A stretch of 64,000 nt of DNA from Salinicoccus hispanicus (GTDB taxonomy: Bacteria; Bacillota; Bacilli; Staphylococcales; Salinicoccaceae), in assembly GCF_009831115.1 (NCBI RefSeq), contig NZ_WUUK01000005.1:1-64000 (forward strand). The letters are read 5' to 3'. The notes under the pieces were generated by a model. That model saw only the letters and a program-made list of their open reading frames with translations, made no database searches and was not told where the DNA came from. Made by a program: the position numbers and the translations under genes. Below are positions 45,167-54,436 of this stretch, in pieces. How positions within the stretch are numbered: position 1 is the stretch's first letter; each line of letters begins with the position of its first letter.

Positions 45167-45958
45167 ATGTACTCGGAATTAAAAGGCAAGACAGCAATAG
45201 TCACAGGCGGATCAAGCGGCATCGGCAAGGCGATTGTCGAAAGATTTCACGAAGAAGGCATGAATGTCGTATTTACTTACCATAGCGGTGGCGAAGATGC
45301 GAACAAGATTGTCGATCAGCTGGACAGTGGAGATGCATCCGTTGTCACCATGAAATGTGACGTAACAGAAGAACAGGAAGTCATCGATCTCGTAGAGCAG
45401 ACCATTGATAGATTCGGCGGTTTCGACGTCATGGTCAATAATGCAGGTATCCAGAATGATGTACGCAGCCACGAACTCTCCGTAGATGAATTCGATAAGG
45501 TCATCAATACGAACCTCCGCGGAACATTCATCGGCACACGCGAAGCTGTAAAGCATTACCTTGATACAGACAAAAAAGGCAGCATCATAAATATCTCCAG
45601 TGTGCATGAAATCATACCATGGCCGCATTACGCACACTATAGTGCAAGTAAAGGTGGCGTAAAACTGCTCACACAATCGATGGCGCTCGAGTATTCAAGA
45701 CTCGGCATCCGCATCAATAACATCGCGCCAGGCAGCATCAATACACCGATCAATGAAGATTTCTTCTCCACACCGGAAGAAAAGGCCGGCGCAGATGATT
45801 TCGTACCGATGGGCTATGTCGGCGAACCGGAACATATTTCCAACATTGCGGCGTTCATGGCATCCGAGCAGTCCGTCTACATTACCGGACAGACGATTGT
45901 TGCAGATGGTGGCCTTAGCCTCTATCCTTCCCACAAAAACCCCGAATACGACGAATAG
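45167..45958 (+). CDS. Short-chain dehydrogenase (glucose 1-dehydrogenase-like SDR)
   Basis: 263-aa classical SDR. Cofactor motif TGGSSGIG, NNAG, catalytic Ser in ISSVHE and YSASKGG with Tyr/Lys. The length and C-terminal IAAFMASEQSVYITGQTIVADGG are close to Bacillus glucose 1-dehydrogenases. NAD(P) preference is unclear. It stands alone, divergent from the metallophosphatase gene. Confidence 0.9.
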   Translation: MYSELKGKTAIVTGGSSGIGKAIVERFHEEGMNVVFTYHSGGEDANKIVDQLDSGDASVVTMKCDVTEEQEVIDLVEQTIDRFGGFDVMVNNAGIQNDVRSHELSVDEFDKVINTNLRGTFIGTREAVKHYLDTDKKGSIINISSVHEIIPWPHYAHYSASKGGVKLLTQSMALEYSRLGIRINNIAPGSINTPINEDFFSTPEEKAGADDFVPMGYVGEPEHISNIAAFMASEQSVYITGQTIVADGGLSLYPSHKNPEYDE

Positions 45959-45970
45959 GATGACAGAAAT

Positions 45971-46006
45971 AAAAGCTGAGTGGCTGTGACCACTCAGCTT
46001 TTTCTT
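45971..46006. terminator. bidirectional terminator
   Basis: A perfect 13-bp stem (AAAAGCTGAGTGG 45971-45983, CCACTCAGCTTTT 45990-46002) lies between convergent genes, flanked by A- and T-runs. Confidence 0.88.
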
Positions 46007-46659
46007 TCTTCCTGTTTGCGCTTTTCTCTTTCTTCTTCTTTCTTTTCACGCGCTTTTTCCTTCTTCTCTTCTTCTTCTTTCTTTTCTTGCTTCTCTTCCT
46101 TCACTGTCTCCTCTAGATCCTGCATCTCTTCCTGATATTCTTTTTCAACTTCAGAAGTCGCAGGAATGAAAGGTTCCTTATTGCGATCCGTACGCTTCCC
46201 ATATCGGAGCATTTCATAGATCAGCATTCCATTGTTCGGCATCCCGTTGACCGTCTTCATCGGTACGGCATCAAAAAGAACGTAGTAGAATGTATAGAAG
46301 ATGAATCGATTCCAGAAGGTTGCCTGTTCGGTCATGAAATCATTTGCGAGCAGACCATTGATGATCAGCCCGGATATGACATTGATCAGAATCGGACTGG
46401 CATAGATCATGATATAGGCGAATCTGCTGTCGTTCTTCAGTTCATCATATGAGAACCAGCTATATAAGTGATAGTGCTTACGGACATCCAACTTCCCCAG
46501 CTTGAAAAGCCTGGGGCCGGATCCTAGAGTAAGTCTGCTGTTTTCTGCTCCAAAAATAAGACCTGCAATCATATACCCCACTTCTCGCAGGATCACTACG
46601 ATTGGAAGTATGATGAATGCAGATATGATCAGTGATATAAGATCAGGAATACCAAACAT
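45994..46659 (-). CDS. M50-like membrane protein lacking the HExxH motif
   Basis: 221 aa from ATG 46659, 8 nt after AGAGGT. The layout is that of a short site-2-protease-like protein: a helix with ILREVGYMIAGLIFG where HExGH would sit (R25 and Y29 replace the histidines), a GSGPRLFKLG segment like the GP.LF.. motif of M50 proteins, and FDAVPMKTVNGMPNNGM in place of the N-P-DG motif. A Lys/Glu-rich coiled tail follows (about 165-221). The catalytic zinc site is gone; a non-enzymatic role is inferred. It may simply be an unnamed family in this group. Confidence 0.65.
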   Translation of the reverse strand: MFGIPDLISLIISAFIILPIVVILREVGYMIAGLIFGAENSRLTLGSGPRLFKLGKLDVRKHYHLYSWFSYDELKNDSRFAYIMIYASPILINVISGLIINGLLANDFMTEQATFWNRFIFYTFYYVLFDAVPMKTVNGMPNNGMLIYEMLRYGKRTDRNKEPFIPATSEVEKEYQEEMQDLEETVKEEKQEKKEEEEKKEKAREKKEEEREKRKQEERKS

Positions 46660-46783
46660 AAAAACGGACCTCTTTTCACTTAGTATGCTGTGCATTTTAT
46701 AAAACATGCATCCGGCATCTTCCCTTTACCCACTATTACTTCTTTGAATGCATATTATTAGAAATATCAAGCTTAAAGAGAGA

Positions 46784-47710
46784 TTATACTTCCTCTTCCG
46801 CTGTCAATATATGCTGATTATAGAACGACTCCGGCACCCGTATTTCCAGATGCTGCTTCAGATTTGTGAATCGTGCCGGGAGGACACCACCGAATTCACC
46901 GTCAAGATTGAGCTGTACTTCCTCGAATGAAGAAATATTCACTTCCTCCGCCTTGAAGAAATGGACCTTCGGGTGCTTCAGATGTTCACCCCTTGTAGCC
47001 AGTGTCATGATATGGCCGATTTCGGCAATACTCGCCTCTTCGACTATGATGAGAGTGAACTTTCCATCATTCAGTCTGGCATCGGGAACAAGCTTGTCGA
47101 ATCCACCGATTGAATTCGTCAGTCCCAGAAGGAAAAGCATCACCTTGCCCTCGAAGATTTCATTGTCATACTCGATCCTTACATCGGTGCTTCTGATTTT
47201 GGGCAGCATCTCGATGCCTTTGACATAGTATGCCAGAGGACCGATGATCGATTTCAGCTTGCTCGGTGCCTCGTAGGACACTTCTGTGATCTTGCCGCCA
47301 CCTGCAATGTTGATGAAGTATTTGCTGTTCATCAGACCGATGTCGATATCCGCAGCCATGCCGCTTAGGATTGTTTCGGTTGCTTCCAGTATATCTGTCG
47401 GCAAGTTCAATGCTTTTGCAAAATCGTTGACGGTTCCGATCGGAATGATGCCTAGAGAAGGCCGCCTATCAAAGATGGCCATGCCATTGACCACTTCGTT
47501 CACAGTGCCATCGCCTCCGGCAGCTACAATCAGATCAAACCCGATTTCACACGCTTTCTCTGCGGCAATCCTTGCATCTCCCACTTCCGTTGTTGCATGG
47601 GTACTTGTAATATAGCCATTGACCTCGAACCGCTCCAGTACGTCTGCCAGCGATTCCCTGAACACCTCTCTGCCTGACGTCGGATTATATATAATTCTCG
47701 CAGTTTTCAT
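46784..47710 (-). CDS. dagK: Diacylglycerol kinase (DagK/DgkB)
   Basis: 308 aa. The DAG kinase catalytic domain is shown by AAGGDGTVNEVVNG and SLGIIPIGTVNDFAKAL, the metal-binding C-terminal region by GKFTLIIVEEA and LNLDGEFGGVLPARF. It phosphorylates diacylglycerol released by lipoteichoic acid synthesis, feeding phosphatidic acid back to lipid synthesis. The start overlaps the upstream small gene by 4 nt (ATGA). Confidence 0.94.
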   Translation of the reverse strand: MKTARIIYNPTSGREVFRESLADVLERFEVNGYITSTHATTEVGDARIAAEKACEIGFDLIVAAGGDGTVNEVVNGMAIFDRRPSLGIIPIGTVNDFAKALNLPTDILEATETILSGMAADIDIGLMNSKYFINIAGGGKITEVSYEAPSKLKSIIGPLAYYVKGIEMLPKIRSTDVRIEYDNEIFEGKVMLFLLGLTNSIGGFDKLVPDARLNDGKFTLIIVEEASIAEIGHIMTLATRGEHLKHPKVHFFKAEEVNISSFEEVQLNLDGEFGGVLPARFTNLKQHLEIRVPESFYNQHILTAEEEV

Positions 47711-47883
47711 TTTCTTCTCCTATTATTCTGTTTAGTGTATGAATAGAAAAGATAGACGCTCAGTACAAATACAATAATCTGGAACGCATGCAGCAACGCT
47801 TCATTGCTGGTCGTCGATACAAAAATCATGAACCCGATGAGGACACAGTTGAGGATGAAGAGGATTCTATACAATGCCTGCAT
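47707..47883 (-). CDS. Small two-helix membrane protein, unrecognised
   Basis: 58 aa from ATG 47883 (or a TTG 9 nt later, better spaced after AGGAGG). Two hydrophobic helices (5-22 and 31-48) and a basic C-terminus (KQNNRRRK). It overlaps the GrpB-family gene at its start and dagK at its end (ATGA), so it is translated in a coupled chain of three. The function is unknown; conservation beside dagK would support a link to lipid recycling. Confidence 0.6.
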   Translation of the reverse strand: MQALYRILFILNCVLIGFMIFVSTTSNEALLHAFQIIVFVLSVYLFYSYTKQNNRRRK

Positions 47884-48376
47884 CCTCCTGCATATCCATG
47901 ACAGCGGAAAACAGATCGGACTTCCTGTCCTGGTACTCATCTCCATCAATCCGCTCATTCAGATAGGCAGCCTTCAACTGTCTGAATCGCTCAGTATACT
48001 TTTGATTTTCCTTTATCCGGTTTCTGCAGTAAAGGATTTCATCCTTCCGTTCCGATTCATGGTGCATCATGATGAAATTCACGTCAAAGTCTTCATGGCT
48101 ATGGCGCAGCACGACCTCTTCAATATAGTCGGAGGAGAAATCATCCACTTTGTCATACCCCACGCCGGTCACATGATCTGCCAGCTTATTTATATTATCT
48201 TCATATTTCATCAATAGCAGTACATCGACTTCACCAGGCAGGTCCATACGTTCGATGCTCGTGGAACCAACATGGTGAATTTCCTTTACACTGGTCCTGA
48301 AGTGATTCAGAATGTTCAGTGAGGCCTGGATATAACAATGCAATGCCTTTTGATAATTTGTGTCACTGTTCATCAT
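47867..48376 (-). CDS. GrpB family protein (UPF0157)
   Basis: 169 aa. GrpB family signature: HHVGSTSIERMDLPGEVDVLLLM, with the GSTS plus acidic pattern of a nucleotidyltransferase-like active site, and VLRHSHEDFDVNFIMMHH. The biochemical role is unknown; some members are fused to dephospho-CoA kinase. It is the first gene of the chain with the small membrane protein and dagK. Confidence 0.85.
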   Translation of the reverse strand: MMNSDTNYQKALHCYIQASLNILNHFRTSVKEIHHVGSTSIERMDLPGEVDVLLLMKYEDNINKLADHVTGVGYDKVDDFSSDYIEEVVLRHSHEDFDVNFIMMHHESERKDEILYCRNRIKENQKYTERFRQLKAAYLNERIDGDEYQDRKSDLFSAVMDMQEDAGIV

Positions 48377-48497
48377 TAATCATCCTAGTTATGTCATTCA
48401 TTAAAATTTTTGTGTATAATTGACTTGAAAAAAATTTATTTTCAACATTATATCATATTTGATGAATTGTATGTGTACTACATTAAAGGAGGGCATC

Positions 48498-49271
48498 ATG
48501 AAGAAAGTACTGATCATTCTGCTTGTCATCGTCTTTGGAGTCGGAATATACGTGAATTTCGGCATGGATCGTAGTATCGATAACAGTGAATCCATAGCGA
48601 ATGCGCCGGCAGAATCAAATGAACCAGCCACTGAAGACGCAAGTGAACCAGAACGCACCGAGGAGGTGACGGAAGAAGCAACCACCGAACCGGCAGAGCC
48701 GGAAGAAGACGCTGAGGAAACACTGACGTTCAATCAGGAGTCACTCGATGCGGCCTATGCGGAAGCAGTAGCTGCCAATGAACCACTCATCATCGATGTG
48801 GTCGTTCCTTCGTACTATAGTGACAGCTTCATCGATTCATTATCAGAACAGTTCAACTCGGACAATATCGAGTTCAACCGGGTGGATCTGGCATCTGCAA
48901 CACCCGAGCTCGAAACAGTATCTGTCAATGCGAACAGCGATGCAGTCATCATGGACGCACTGCAGATCAGCGACTATAATGCTGAAGCACTGCCTGAGCG
49001 CGATACGGATCGTCTGACGAATGCCTACATGAATCTTTATGAAGATGGCAAGGTCGTCTATATTCTCGGTAATCCGAATGTTCACCAGCATGACAATCTT
49101 GCTGATGTACTCGAAGAGGATAACGATTATCTCACGTCCAGCGACTATTACTACATAGACAACCAGGATGTATCTGTAGAAGGCGATTTCTACAACTACG
49201 ATGCAGATGAAATGACACCTGCATCCGAAACGCAGATTGTACAGAATATATACGAATTCATGGCAGAATAA
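48498..49271 (+). CDS. Acidic, membrane-anchored extracellular protein, unrecognised
   Basis: 257 aa from ATG 48498 after AAAGGAGGG. An N-terminal helix (residues 2-21, no lipobox) serves as signal or anchor. A Glu/Ala/Thr/Pro-rich linker (about 30-75) follows, then a mixed alpha/beta domain. Stretches such as SDAVIMDALQISDYN and the end YYYIDNQDVSVEG...TPASETQIVQNIYEFM recall SGNH-hydrolase folds, but no GDS or catalytic His motif is seen. It could be a degenerate SGNH protein or an unrelated one. It has its own terminator. Confidence 0.6.
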   Translation: MKKVLIILLVIVFGVGIYVNFGMDRSIDNSESIANAPAESNEPATEDASEPERTEEVTEEATTEPAEPEEDAEETLTFNQESLDAAYAEAVAANEPLIIDVVVPSYYSDSFIDSLSEQFNSDNIEFNRVDLASATPELETVSVNANSDAVIMDALQISDYNAEALPERDTDRLTNAYMNLYEDGKVVYILGNPNVHQHDNLADVLEEDNDYLTSSDYYYIDNQDVSVEGDFYNYDADEMTPASETQIVQNIYEFMAE

Positions 49272-49306
49272 AACGCTTGGGTGACTTCTCACCCAAGCGT
49301 TTTTGT
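49271..49306 (+). terminator. terminator downstream of the acidic protein gene
   Basis: A perfect 14-bp stem (AAACGCTTGGGTGA 49271-49284, TCACCCAAGCGTTT 49289-49302) followed by T. It probably also serves gatB on the other strand. Confidence 0.9.
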
Positions 49307-49326
49307 ATGGACCTCATCATTTGAAA

Positions 49327-50757
49327 TTATCTTTTGTCGATCTCTTCAAGTAGAATCTGATTGACCATTTTCGGATTGGCCTGTCCTTTTGATTTCTTCA
49401 TGATCTGTCCGACCAGGAAGCCGAGAGCACGGTCCTTGCCGTTTTTGAAATCTTCGATGGACTGCGGATTCGCATCCAGTACTTCCGTGACCATGCCGGT
49501 AAGAACGGAAGAATCGGAGATCTGCTCCATGCCGAGATCTTTGACGACCTGCTTTGCGCTGCCGCCGTTTTCAACAATTTTGGTGAAGACTTTCTTCGCC
49601 TGCTTGCTTGAAATGGTGCCATCTTCAATAAGCGCAATCATTTCAGAAAGGTTTTCAGGTGTCAGTTCAGTATCACCCAGCTCGACCTGCTGCTTGTTGA
49701 GATACTCGTTCACGCCCCCCATGAGCCAGTTGGATGCCTGTTTGATATCGACCTGATGTGTCTCCACCATTTCATTGAAGAAGTCGGATGTCTCCTTCCT
49801 AAGCGTCAGAACGTGTGCATCATAGGCCGGCAGCTCGTACTCGTTGACGTACTTGTCCTTCAGTGCATCCGGCAGAAGTGGAATGCTCTCCCTGATCCTG
49901 TCCTTCCATGCCTGATCGATGTGTATCTGTACAAGATCCGGTTCCGGGAAGTATCTGTAGTCGTCAGATCCTTCCTTGACACGCATCAGGAGCGTATCCC
50001 CAGTCTTTTCGTCAAAGCGGCGTGTCTCCTGGGCAATTTCGCCACCTTTCGTCAGCACCTTCTCCTGACGCTTCTCTTCAAACTCCAATCCTTTTTTAAC
50101 ATACGTGAAAGAATTGAGGTTTTTAAGTTCGGCCTTGGTACCAAACTGCTCCTGGCCGTATGGACGCAAGGAAATGTTGGCATCACATCTGAGTGAACCT
50201 TCTTCCATTTTGCAGTCGGAAACGCCGGTATACTGGATGATGGCCTTCAGTTTCTCAAGGTATGCATAAGCTTCTTCAGGTGTTCTGATATCAGGCTCCG
50301 AAACAATCTCGACGAGTGGTGTGCCCTGACGGTTGAGGTCGACCAGTGAATGATCGTCCTTGTGGGAAGACTTGCCCGCATCCTCTTCCAGATGCAGACG
50401 TGTGATGCCGATGCGTTTCGTTTCTCCACCGACTTCGATTTCTATCCAGCCATGTTCACCGATCGGCTGATCGAACTGGGAAATCTGGTAGGCTTTCGGG
50501 TTATCGGGATAGAAGTAGTTCTTTCTATCGAATTTGGTGACATCGGCAATCTCCATGTTGAGTGCCATGGCTGCCTTCATGCCGAAGTTGACCGCTTCCT
50601 TGTTCGGTACAGGCAATGTACCCGGGTAGCCGAGATCAACAACGCTCAAGTTAGTATTCGGCTCGGCACCGAAGTGTGCAGGTGCATCCGAAAACATTTT
50701 TGTGTTTGTTTTAAGTTCAACGTGGACTTCCAGTCCGATGATGGTTTCAAAATGCAT
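49327..50757 (-). CDS. gatB: Asp-tRNA(Asn)/Glu-tRNA(Gln) amidotransferase subunit B
   Basis: 476 aa, the normal GatB length. The N-terminal catalytic cradle has [11 protein letters not shown] and [17 protein letters not shown]; the C-terminal YqeY-like tail has [13 protein letters not shown] and [16 protein letters not shown]. It activates misacylated Glu-tRNA(Gln) or Asp-tRNA(Asn) for amidation. It is the last gene of gatCAB; its ATG overlaps the gatA stop by one base. Confidence 0.97.
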   Translation of the reverse strand: MHFETIIGLEVHVELKTNTKMFSDAPAHFGAEPNTNLSVVDLGYPGTLPVPNKEAVNFGMKAAMALNMEIADVTKFDRKNYFYPDNPKAYQISQFDQPIGEHGWIEIEVGGETKRIGITRLHLEEDAGKSSHKDDHSLVDLNRQGTPLVEIVSEPDIRTPEEAYAYLEKLKAIIQYTGVSDCKMEEGSLRCDANISLRPYGQEQFGTKAELKNLNSFTYVKKGLEFEEKRQEKVLTKGGEIAQETRRFDEKTGDTLLMRVKEGSDDYRYFPEPDLVQIHIDQAWKDRIRESIPLLPDALKDKYVNEYELPAYDAHVLTLRKETSDFFNEMVETHQVDIKQASNWLMGGVNEYLNKQQVELGDTELTPENLSEMIALIEDGTISSKQAKKVFTKIVENGGSAKQVVKDLGMEQISDSSVLTGMVTEVLDANPQSIEDFKNGKDRALGFLVGQIMKKSKGQANPKMVNQILLEEIDKR

Positions 50758-52232
50758 TATCGCACCTCCAGTTTCAGCTGCTTCAATTCTTCGTGCAGAT
50801 TGAACTGCTCTTCAAATTTAAATGCTGCATTGTATATCTTCTGCTCATCAAAGTGGTCGCCGATCAGCTGAAGACCGATCGGACGTCCGGATCCACTCAG
50901 TCCACTCGGGATGGACAGTGCAGGCATGCCTGTCAGATTGGCCGGAATGGTGAGGATGTCATCCTTGTACATTTCCAGCTGGTCATCGGATTTCTCACCG
51001 ATATTATAGGCTGGGGTCGGTGCTGTCGGGCCGAGGATAAGATCATATTCATTGAACAGATCTTTCATTTCCTTCTCTATCACACCACGCAGTTTCTGTG
51101 CACGGATATAGTGCTGGTCGTAGTGCCCGGCACTGAGGACGAATGTACCCAGCAGGATACGGCGTTTGACTTCGGGACCGAAGCCTTCGGCACGTGTTTT
51201 CTTATAGTGCTCTTCAAGTGTTTCTGCACCTTCCGCCTTGTAGCCGTAGCGGATGCCGTCAAAGCGTGCAAGGTTCGAGCTCGCTTCACTGGAAGCAATC
51301 AGATAGTAGGCACTGACCACATACTTGGTGTGTGGAATGGAAACTTCCTCCACTGTTGCACCGAGTGATCTGAAAGTTTCAGCCGCCTTTTTCACCGACT
51401 CTTCCACTTCCGTACTGATGCCTTCGCCGATGAATTCCTTCGGCAGGGCGATCTTCATGCCTGTGAGATCCTTATCGATGCCTTTCAGGAAATCAGCATC
51501 CAGATCCGGCACACTGGTTGCATCCTTGTTGTGCGTGCCTGAAATCAGTTCAAGAATCTTCGCATTGTCCCTGACATTCCTTGTGATCGGTCCGATCTGG
51601 TCGAGTGAAGACGCGAATGCAACAAGTCCGTAACGGGACACTCGGCCGTATGTCGGCTTCATGCCTACGACACCACAGAATGCGGCAGGCTGGCGTACTG
51701 AGCCGCCCGTATCGGAACCAAGGGAGAATGGCACATATCCGGCCGCCACAGCTGCAGCTGATCCACCTGAAGAACCGCCTGGTACAGCATTCGTATCCCA
51801 TGGATTTCGTACATTTTTGAAATAGGAGTTCTCAGTGGAGCCGCCCATTGCGAACTCGTCCATATTCTGCTTGCCCATCAGGATGGCGTTCGAGTCATTC
51901 AGTTTCTCCATGACTGTCGCATCATAGACCGGCCTGAAGTCTTCAAGCATGCGGCTTGCACATGTTGTCAGTATATCCTTCGTGCAGATATTATCCTTTA
52001 TCCCCATCGGGATGCCGAATAGCGGCCCATCCATCCTGTCTTCTTCCTGAAGCTGGTCCAGTGCTTGTGCCTGCTTCAACGCATCTTCCTTATTCAAAAA
52101 TAAAAAAGAACCGATTGTCTCATCAGACGCTTCGATTCTATCGAATAGCGCACCCACTATTTCAGAAGGTTTGATTTCTTTTGATTGTATCTTTTCATAC
52201 AGTGCTTCCACTGTCAGTTCATGAATGTTCAC
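50757..52232 (-). CDS. gatA: Asp-tRNA(Asn)/Glu-tRNA(Gln) amidotransferase subunit A
   Basis: 491-aa amidase-signature enzyme. The Lys-cisSer-Ser triad is present: K in GIKDNICT, serines in [13 protein letters not shown] and [12 protein letters not shown]. It releases ammonia from glutamine for GatB. It starts 11 nt after gatC and overlaps gatB by one base. Confidence 0.97.
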   Translation of the reverse strand: MNIHELTVEALYEKIQSKEIKPSEIVGALFDRIEASDETIGSFLFLNKEDALKQAQALDQLQEEDRMDGPLFGIPMGIKDNICTKDILTTCASRMLEDFRPVYDATVMEKLNDSNAILMGKQNMDEFAMGGSTENSYFKNVRNPWDTNAVPGGSSGGSAAAVAAGYVPFSLGSDTGGSVRQPAAFCGVVGMKPTYGRVSRYGLVAFASSLDQIGPITRNVRDNAKILELISGTHNKDATSVPDLDADFLKGIDKDLTGMKIALPKEFIGEGISTEVEESVKKAAETFRSLGATVEEVSIPHTKYVVSAYYLIASSEASSNLARFDGIRYGYKAEGAETLEEHYKKTRAEGFGPEVKRRILLGTFVLSAGHYDQHYIRAQKLRGVIEKEMKDLFNEYDLILGPTAPTPAYNIGEKSDDQLEMYKDDILTIPANLTGMPALSIPSGLSGSGRPIGLQLIGDHFDEQKIYNAAFKFEEQFNLHEELKQLKLEVR

Positions 52233-52243
52233 ACGAGCCCTCC

Positions 52244-52534
52244 TTATAGCATTTTCGGCACTTTGAATTGGCCGTCTTTCACAGATTTGGCATTGCTGAG
52301 CGCTTCTTCCTGGGACAGAGGTGCGTGTTCTGTATCTTCACGCATGACATTTTTCAGGTCCACCGCATGGAACATCGGTGTAGTCGAACTCAAGTCCACT
52401 TCATCAAGAAGATGGGCATAGTCCACAATTTTGGCCAGTTCTTCTGTGAAGGCTTCCGCCGCTTTTTCATCTTGTATTTCTATACGTGCAAGATTGGCCA
52501 CGTGTTTTACTGTATCCAGATTGATCTCAGACAT
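52244..52534 (-). CDS. gatC: Asp-tRNA(Asn)/Glu-tRNA(Gln) amidotransferase subunit C
   Basis: 96 aa from ATG 52534, preceded by GGAGGGA. GatC pattern: [27 protein letters not shown] and the C-terminal [25 protein letters not shown]. It wraps around GatA and GatB to stabilise the complex. It is first in the gatCAB operon. Confidence 0.95.
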   Translation of the reverse strand: MSEINLDTVKHVANLARIEIQDEKAAEAFTEELAKIVDYAHLLDEVDLSSTTPMFHAVDLKNVMREDTEHAPLSQEEALSNAKSVKDGQFKVPKML

Positions 52535-52690
52535 CCTGTTCCCTCCATTTCTAATAAAGAACATATAAATTTTATCAGACATTCCTTTAAAAATCTATTC
52601 CATCTGTTTCAATACTGTAAAATGGGTCCAATAGTGTAAAATTATTTTCTTTATTTTCTAAATATTCTTTTTAAATAAAATCATGTATAG

Positions 52691-52829
52691 TATAATTAAA
52701 CCGTGTAATTTTATACCGCCACGATGGCTTTGGCACCAAGCCTTGAGGCGGTTTGGGTGATGGAATTCCACAGAATCAATTTGCATTGGTACTACAGGTT
52801 TTGTATTGTGTTTAAGGGGAGGAGATAAA
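52691..52829 (+). promoter_or_regulatory. putP promoter and structured 5' leader
   Basis: A TATAAT -10 (52691-52696) implies a leader of about 125 nt. It can fold into ACCGCC (52715-52720) paired with GGCGGT (52747-52752), enclosing a hairpin GGCTT-TGGCACC-AAGCC (52726-52742), and has a small TGGAATTCCA dyad downstream (52761-52770). No ORF is seen in it. Its class is not recognised; a cation- or osmolyte-sensing role would fit putP but is speculation. Confidence 0.45.
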
Positions 52830-54389
52830 ATGATACTGAATTCAGCACAATTTACTTTCACGGCTGGATGGCAGGAGTACGTAATGATGGCAATCTACTT
52901 TGCCATACTCATAGCCATCGGATTCTATGCCTACAAGCAATCCACATCCGATCTCAACGGCTATATGCTCGGCGGCCGTAATATCGGTCCCTGGGTCACG
53001 GCGCTTTCAGCCGGAGCTTCGGATATGAGTGGCTGGATGCTTATGGGTCTGCCAGGCAGCATGTACAGCGTAGGACTTTCAAGCATCTGGATCGCTATCG
53101 GGCTGACCATCGGTGCGTATGTAAACTATTGGGTGGTGGCACCAAGACTCAGAGTCTACTCAGAGGTGTCCAACGACTCGATAACACTTCCGGATTTCTT
53201 CGAAAACCGGTTCAAAGACAATAAGCACATTTTAAAAATCGTTTCCGGTATTGTTATTGTAGTATTTTTTGCAGTATACACAGCCAGCGGAATGGTATCC
53301 GGTGGTAAACTGTTCCAGAGTGCATTCGATGTACCTTATCATTGGGGACTATTCGTCACTGCTGCTGTTGTTGTCATCTACACTTTCTTTGGAGGATATC
53401 TTGCAGTCAGCCTGACAGACTTCTTCCAGGGAACAATCATGTTCATTGCCATTGTACTGATTCCGATTGTTGCATGGCTGAACCTTACTGGGCAAGGTGT
53501 TGAACCTTTCGTCAGAATTGAAGAACTCGGCTCAATGGCCGATCTCAACTACTTATCATTCATCAGCGGTGTTTCAATCATCACGATCCTCAGTAACCTG
53601 GCCTGGGGCTTCGGCTACTTCGGACAGCCGCACATCATCGTGCGCTTCATGTCCATCAGGTCACATAAGATCATTCCGAATGCACGCCGCATCGGCATCA
53701 TCTGGATGGCCATTGCGCTCGTCGGCGCATGTATTACAGGGCTGCTCGGTATTGCATTCACGGATGCAACGGCCAACAGTGTATCGGATCCGGAAACCAT
53801 CCTGATTCTTATGAGCCAGGTACTGTTCCACCCGTTGATCGGCGGATTTTTCCTTGCGGCGATTCTGGCTGCAATCATGAGTACCATTTCTTCACAGCTT
53901 CTTGTTACATCAAGTTCACTGGTGCAGGATTTCTATAAGATTGTCAGACGCAAGGCACTGGATAAAGAAACGAAATCCAAAGAAGAACTCGATGGGCACT
54001 TTGTGCTTCTCGGCCGCCTTTCCGTCGTACTCGTGGCCATTGTGGCGATCATCATTGCATGGGATGAAGAATCCGTCATCCTGAATATCGTTGCAAATGC
54101 ATGGGCAGGATTCGGTGCTGCATTCGGACCGCTCGTTGTGCTTTCCCTCCATTGGAAAGGACTCACGCGTTCCGGTGCTGTCGCATCCATCATTGCGGGT
54201 GCTGCAACTGTTGTCATCTGGATCGCAGCCGATACTTTCGGTACAGGGCTTTATGAAATCATACCAGGTGTCATCGTTTCCACTCTTGCCGCTGTCATCG
54301 TAAGTAAAATGACTCAGGGCAGGGGCATTTCCAAAGAAATGGAAGCCGAATTCGATAAAACAACAAGCATTCTGAAAAACGACAGATAA
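52830..54389 (+). CDS. putP: Sodium/proline symporter PutP
   Basis: 519 aa from ATG 52830 after GGGAGGAG. An SSS-family transporter with about 13 helices: [29 protein letters not shown] contains the substrate and sodium site, followed by the [13 protein letters not shown] and [20 protein letters not shown] blocks typical of PutP. It imports proline with sodium for osmoprotection or nutrition. It is divergent from gatCAB as in S. aureus. A structured leader precedes it and a clear terminator follows it. Confidence 0.95.
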   Translation: MILNSAQFTFTAGWQEYVMMAIYFAILIAIGFYAYKQSTSDLNGYMLGGRNIGPWVTALSAGASDMSGWMLMGLPGSMYSVGLSSIWIAIGLTIGAYVNYWVVAPRLRVYSEVSNDSITLPDFFENRFKDNKHILKIVSGIVIVVFFAVYTASGMVSGGKLFQSAFDVPYHWGLFVTAAVVVIYTFFGGYLAVSLTDFFQGTIMFIAIVLIPIVAWLNLTGQGVEPFVRIEELGSMADLNYLSFISGVSIITILSNLAWGFGYFGQPHIIVRFMSIRSHKIIPNARRIGIIWMAIALVGACITGLLGIAFTDATANSVSDPETILILMSQVLFHPLIGGFFLAAILAAIMSTISSQLLVTSSSLVQDFYKIVRRKALDKETKSKEELDGHFVLLGRLSVVLVAIVAIIIAWDEESVILNIVANAWAGFGAAFGPLVVLSLHWKGLTRSGAVASIIAGAATVVIWIAADTFGTGLYEIIPGVIVSTLAAVIVSKMTQGRGISKEMEAEFDKTTSILKNDR

Positions 54390-54396
54390 CATGCTG

Positions 54397-54431
54397 AAGA
54401 CCACATCGAAATATCGATGTGGTCTTTTTCT
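54397..54431 (+). terminator. putP terminator
   Basis: A perfect 13-bp stem (AAGACCACATCGA 54397-54409, TCGATGTGGTCTT 54414-54426) followed by five T. Confidence 0.92.
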
Positions 54432-54436
54432 GCCTG

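Noticed and set aside
46013-46125. Long pyrimidine-rich (TTC/TCT) tract as a simple repeat
   Set aside because: It is the coding sequence for the Lys/Glu-rich tail of the M50-like protein on the minus strand.
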